NCBI RefSeq assembly: GCF_000264375.1
Contig: NZ_AJXW01000098.1
Coordinates: forward strand, 1 to 33,628
Direction: 5' to 3'
Length of the DNA: 33,628 nucleotides
Origin: Rhodanobacter thiooxydans LCS2
Lineage (GTDB): Bacteria; Pseudomonadota; Gammaproteobacteria; Xanthomonadales; Rhodanobacteraceae
This document shows, piece after piece, positions 30,970-33,628 of this stretch (position 1 is the first letter of the stretch; each line of letters begins with the position of its first letter). The notes beneath the pieces were generated by a model, which searched no databases, was not told the origin of the DNA, and saw nothing but the letters and a program-made list of their open reading frames with translations. The position numbers and the translations under genes were made by a program.

Positions 30970-31723
30970 GCGGCAGCTGCTAATGAAGCGGTACATCTTC
31001 CCGGTGGCGTTGGCGTTCGGTCTGGTCGTCGGCGGCGCGCCGGCGCAGGCAGCGGAAGGCGGCGGCCTGCCCCATGCCGGCACCAACGTGCAGGACCAGG
31101 CCTCGCTGCAGCGCGGCGCCAAGCTGTTCTTCAACTACTGCGTCGGCTGCCACTCGCTGAAGTACATGCGTTACGAGCGGATCGCCAGCGACCTGGGGCT
31201 GACCGAGCAGGACGTGATGCAGAACCTCAACTTCACCGGCGCCAAGTTCGGTGAGACCGTGGTCTCGCACATGCCGGAGGCCGACGCCACCAAGTGGTTC
31301 GGCAAGGCTCCGCCGGACCTCTCGCTGGAAGTGCGCGCCAAGGGCGCCGACTGGGTCTACGCCTACCTCAACTCGTTCTACCTGGACCCGAACCGCCCGG
31401 TGGGCTGGAACAACACGGTGTTCCCGAACGCGTCGATGCCGTTCCCGTTGTGGGAGTTGCAGGGCCTGCAGACCGCAGTGATGACCGAGGCCAAGCCGGG
31501 CGAGGACGCCAGGGTCGAGAAACTGGTGCTGTCGCAGCCGGGCAAGCTGACCCCGGCGCAGTTCCAGCAGGCCAGCCGTGACCTGACCACCTTCCTGGAA
31601 TACGCTTCCGAGCCGGCTGCCCTGCAGCGCCATCATTACGGCGTCTGGGTGCTGCTGTTCCTGGCGTTCCTCACCTTCCTGCTCGCCATGCTGAAGAAGG
31701 AATACTGGAAGGACGTCCACTGA
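30962..31723 (+). CDS. petC: Cytochrome c1 subunit of the bc1 complex
   Basis: 253 residues. A signal peptide (F-P-V-A-L-A-F-G, cleavage near A-P-A-Q-A) is followed by the haem c site Cys60-V-G-Cys63-His64 (N-Y-C-V-G-C-H-S-L). A C-terminal membrane anchor (V-W-V-L-L-F-L-A-F-L-T-F) ends in the basic tail K-K-E-Y-W-K. It accepts electrons from the Rieske centre and passes them to soluble or membrane cytochrome c. The ATG at 30962 lies inside the end of petB; a second in-frame ATG at 30983 begins the signal peptide more directly. Confidence 0.96.
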   Translation: MTKRQLLMKRYIFPVALAFGLVVGGAPAQAAEGGGLPHAGTNVQDQASLQRGAKLFFNYCVGCHSLKYMRYERIASDLGLTEQDVMQNLNFTGAKFGETVVSHMPEADATKWFGKAPPDLSLEVRAKGADWVYAYLNSFYLDPNRPVGWNNTVFPNASMPFPLWELQGLQTAVMTEAKPGEDARVEKLVLSQPGKLTPAQFQQASRDLTTFLEYASEPAALQRHHYGVWVLLFLAFLTFLLAMLKKEYWKDVH

Positions 31724-31743
31724 GCAGCCTGGATGGCATTATC

Positions 31744-31774
31744 CGACTGCGGCGGCCACGAGCCGCCGCAGTCG
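31744..31774. terminator. Strong stem-loop between petC and sspA
   Basis: A perfect 13-bp GC-rich stem (31744-31756 with 31762-31774) and a 5-nt loop CACGA, 20 bp after the petC stop. No T-run follows, so it may act as a partial terminator or a processing and stability element. Confidence 0.65.
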
Positions 31775-31796
31775 TCTCACCGATGGGGAATTGCGC

Positions 31797-32435
31797 ATGG
31801 TTCCAAGCGCCCGCTCACGCAGCGTATTGACGCTCTACACCACCGCCGACGACGTGCAGTGTCATCGTGCCCGGCTGGTGCTGGCCGCCAAAGGGGTCAG
31901 CTACGAGCGGGTACTGGTGGATCCGGCCCGGCCACCGGAGGACCTGGTCGCCCTGAATCCGTATGCCAGCACGCCGACCCTGGTCGACCGCGACCTGACC
32001 CTGTTCGACACCTCGGTGGTCTGCGAATACCTCGACGAGCGCTATCCGCACCCGCCGCTGATGCCGATCGACCCGCAGTCGCGCGCGCGCCTGCGGGTGG
32101 CCGCGGTGCGCATCGAAAAGGACTGGCTGACCGAGGTGGAGATCATCCGCACCGGCGGGCGGCCCGCCGACGCGGCGCGCAAGCGGCTGCGCGAGCACCT
32201 GCTGGCTTCGGTGCCGCTGTTCAAGGCCGCGAAATTCTTCCTCAATCCGGAGATGAGCCTGGCCGACTGCCTGGTGGCACCGGTGATCTGGCGGCTGCCG
32301 TGGCTGGGCGTGGAACTGGGGCGCGAGGGCAAGCCGGTGGTCGATTACGGCGAGCGTTTGTTCCACAGTCAGGGTTTTGCGCGCAGCATGACCGATCAGG
32401 AAAAGGCGATGCGGCAAATCCATGAGCAAGAATGA
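31797..32435 (+). CDS. sspA: Stringent starvation protein A (GST-like)
   Basis: 212 residues with a glutathione-S-transferase fold. The N-terminal thioredoxin-like half has L-T-L-Y-T-T-A-D-D-V-Q-C-H-R-A-R-L-V-L, then N-P-Y-A-S-T-P-T-L-V-D, then E-Y-L-D-E-R-Y-P-H-P-P-L-M-P. An all-helical C-terminal half follows. SspA binds RNA polymerase and alters transcription in starvation and acid stress. The ATG at 31797 has GGGGAA 6 bp upstream; an in-frame TTG lies two codons earlier. petABC-sspA-sspB order is common in beta- and gammaproteobacteria. The stop overlaps sspB by 14 bp. Confidence 0.93.
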   Translation: MVPSARSRSVLTLYTTADDVQCHRARLVLAAKGVSYERVLVDPARPPEDLVALNPYASTPTLVDRDLTLFDTSVVCEYLDERYPHPPLMPIDPQSRARLRVAAVRIEKDWLTEVEIIRTGGRPADAARKRLREHLLASVPLFKAAKFFLNPEMSLADCLVAPVIWRLPWLGVELGREGKPVVDYGERLFHSQGFARSMTDQEKAMRQIHEQE

Positions 32436-32877
32436 AGCGGCGCCGATGAGCTCCAACCGCCCGTACCTGCTGCGGGCGATCTACGACTGGATCAGCGACA
32501 ACAACCTGACCCCATACGTGCTGGTCGACGCCAGTGTCGCCGGCGTGCGGGTGCCGCCGCAGGTGGTCAAGAACGGCCAGGTGGTGCTCAACCTGGCCAT
32601 GCGCGCGGTGGCGAACCTCGACCTCGGCAACGAGTGGATCAGCTTCCAGGCGCGCTTTTCCGGGGTCAGCCAGGCGATCCAGATCCCGGTGCAGGCAGTG
32701 CTGGCGCTGTATGCGCAGGAGAACGGCCAGGGCATGATGTTTCCGGCCGAGGAAGAGGGCAGCGACACGCCGCCACCCGCTCCCGAACCTGACGATCCCA
32801 CGCCGGCGCCGGGTGCTGCCGATGCCGGTGGCGACAAGCCGAAGCGCAGCACGCCGCACCTGCGCGTGGTCAAGTAG
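32422..32877 (+). CDS. sspB: ClpXP protease specificity-enhancing factor SspB
   Basis: 151 residues. The substrate-binding domain is clear (N-R-P-Y-L-L-R-A-I-Y-D-W, T-P-Y-V-L-V-D, V-V-L-N-L-A-M-R-A-V, I-S-F-Q-A-R-F-S-G, I-Q-I-P-V-Q-A-V-L-A-L-Y-A-Q-E-N-G). A disordered acidic Pro-rich linker leads to the C-terminal ClpX-binding peptide H-L-R-V-V-K, matching the E. coli tail. SspB delivers ssrA-tagged proteins to ClpXP. The start overlaps sspA; an in-frame ATG at 32446 is also possible. Confidence 0.95.
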   Translation: MSKNEAAPMSSNRPYLLRAIYDWISDNNLTPYVLVDASVAGVRVPPQVVKNGQVVLNLAMRAVANLDLGNEWISFQARFSGVSQAIQIPVQAVLALYAQENGQGMMFPAEEEGSDTPPPAPEPDDPTPAPGAADAGGDKPKRSTPHLRVVK

Positions 32878-32886
32878 CAACGGGCT

Positions 32887-32907
32887 GCCGCGCTCAACGT
32901 GCGCGGC
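32887..32907. terminator. Weak stem-loop between sspB and the convergent DUF3301 gene
   Basis: A 7-bp GC stem GCCGCGC/GCGCGGC (32887-32893 with 32901-32907) and 7-nt loop in the 46-bp convergent gap. No T-run is present on either strand. Confidence 0.35.
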
Positions 32908-32923
32908 GGGGCTCCACTCGTAC

Positions 32924-33319
32924 TCAGTTCAGCCGGTTGCGCGGGCGCAGCGGCACCACATTGCCGGACGCGGCCGTAGTGTTCCGCGCCGCGGCTTCCT
33001 CCTGCGGCAGCAATTCGATGGTGGGCAGACTCAGGCTGCTGAGTGCGTTGCCGATCATCCACAGCCGGCCCGGTTCGCGGTCGTGGCCGTCGATACTCAC
33101 CTCGAAACCGTAGCAGCGCTCGACCCTGCGCAAGCCGTTGACCCGGCGCAGCCGCATGGCGCGCAGGCCGACCGTCTCGTCGAGCAGCTGCAGGCCGTGT
33201 TGCTGGCATTGCTGGCGCGCTTCGCGCACGGCGCGTTCGCGCGCGGTGCTGAGTTTCAGCCACAGCCCCACCACAGCGGCAAGCGCCAGCAGCAGCAACA
33301 GATTGGAAAGATCGCTCAT
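32924..33319 (-). CDS. DUF3301 membrane-anchored protein
   Basis: 131 residues. One N-terminal membrane helix (N-L-L-L-L-L-A-L-A-A-V-V-G-L-W) is followed by a conserved cytoplasmic segment: R-E-A-R-Q-Q-C-Q-Q-H-G-L-Q-L-L-D-E-T-V, then R-R-V-N-G-L-R-R-V-E-R-C-Y-G-F-E-V-S, and G-R-L-W-M-I-G. This is the DUF3301 pattern. The C-terminal ~30 residues are not conserved. The function is unknown. It converges on sspB, and its upstream region holds the hairpin and tandem-repeat array at the right edge. Confidence 0.87.
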   Translation of the reverse strand: MSDLSNLLLLLALAAVVGLWLKLSTARERAVREARQQCQQHGLQLLDETVGLRAMRLRRVNGLRRVERCYGFEVSIDGHDREPGRLWMIGNALSSLSLPTIELLPQEEAAARNTTAASGNVVPLRPRNRLN

Positions 33320-33372
33320 CCCCGCAGTGTGTGGGCGCGGGCGAATGGGCGCAAGCTCGGCTCAGAGCTTGT

Positions 33373-33482
33373 GAAGAAAACCACATCCTGTGGTTTTCTT
33401 CTGTAGCGAGTCCGGTACACGCCCGGACTCGCTAACATGAACTCGCTCACATGAAACAGCCACTGGCGTGACTGTTTCATGT
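33373..33482. repeat. Three consecutive perfect or near-perfect hairpins
   Basis: Stem-loop 1 is 33373-33385 with 33389-33401 (13 bp, loop TCC). Stem-loop 2 is 33404-33415 with 33423-33434 (12 bp, 7-nt loop). Stem-loop 3 is 33449-33459 with 33472-33482 (11 bp, extended by CAC/GTG after one mismatch). They stand back to back with 2 and 14 bp between them, in the upstream region of the DUF3301 gene. Confidence 0.9.
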
Positions 33483-33491
33483 CCGGCCGTC

Positions 33492-33599
33492 GGGCAACTG
33501 CTCCCGCGTTGCCTCAACTCGGGCATCGGGCATCTGCTCCTGCGTTGCCTCAACTCGGGCATCGGGCAACTGCTCCTGCGTTGCCTCAACTCGGGCATC
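33492..33599. repeat. Three tandem 36-bp repeats
   Basis: Units at 33492-33527, 33528-33563 and 33564-33599. Unit 1 differs from unit 3 by one base (C for T at unit position 14), and unit 2 differs from unit 3 by one base (T for A at unit position 6). Being a multiple of 3, the unit keeps frame. On the minus strand it reads M-P-E-L-R-Q-R-R-S-S-C-P per copy. Confidence 0.95.
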
Positions 33600-33628
33600 C
33601 ATGCCCTCGCCATGCCCTCGCCATGCCC
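33600..33628. repeat. 11-bp tandem repeat at the right edge
   Basis: CATGCCCTCGC at 33600-33610 and 33611-33621, then a partial third copy running off the window (33622-33628). Confidence 0.9.

Noticed and set aside
33362-33613. An 83-codon minus-strand open frame covering the right-edge repeats
   Set aside because: It is made of tandem repeats and hairpin arms, has no ribosome site or conserved domain, and runs through three strong stem-loops; it is better treated as repeat DNA.
1-33628. CRISPR arrays, tRNA or rRNA genes, insertion sequences
   Set aside because: None was seen. The only regular tandem repeat (36 bp at 33492) has no spacers between units and is not CRISPR.

Overview
The window reads as chromosomal DNA of a flagellated, high-GC gammaproteobacterium. 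The best fit is Xanthomonadales/Rhodanobacteraceae (Rhodanobacter, Dyella, Luteibacter or Frateuria type). That call is inference from gene order, protein style and the dispersed repeats typical of the group; no rRNA or tRNA gene is present to confirm it. Both ends look like contig ends: the first 67 bp are a fold-back palindrome and the last 260 bp are stacked hairpins and tandem repeats.

Region 1 (1-4106): the 3' part of a flagellar-type chemotaxis operon, with cheA (5'-truncated), a MotC/MotA stator, a MotD/MotB stator, cheW and a DUF2802 gene. The parA-like gene often found between motD and cheW in related clusters is absent. Region 2 (4123-5522, minus strand) is a two-gene unit encoding a FliK-C-like protein and a stand-alone FlhB-C-like protein (FhlB).

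Region 3 (5753-16943): a second, complete chemosensory system in the order STAS, cheY, cheA, Cache-type mcp, cheW, 4HB-type mcp, cheR, cheD, cheB, a receptor-like transducer without HAMP, STAS. It resembles the Pseudomonas che2 type of cluster. Sequence-perfect or near-perfect sigma-28 (FliA) promoters face both ways from 5523-5752, and another precedes the second cheW. The two full receptors end in CheR-tether-like pentapeptides. The HAMP-less transducer carries a CheZ-like DxxxQ motif and ends GEIELF; CheD in the same operon ends GEVELF.

Region 4 (16944-19950): a gene-poor stretch, a TraT-like lipoprotein, two divergent paralogous small secreted proteins of unknown function, each with its own sigma-28-like promoter, and a Nudix ADP-sugar pyrophosphatase. 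The divergent pair is the most promising candidate for an undescribed motility-linked function.

Region 5 (20024-26360, minus strand) is a housekeeping block, miaB-phoH-ybeY-corC followed by a DUF4105 membrane protein and corA, interspersed with REP-like palindromes and simple repeats that have invaded the coding ends of phoH and ybeY. Region 6 (26585-33319) holds a lytic transglycosylase, a DegS/AlgW-type protease, the cytochrome bc1 operon petABC, sspA-sspB and a DUF3301 protein.
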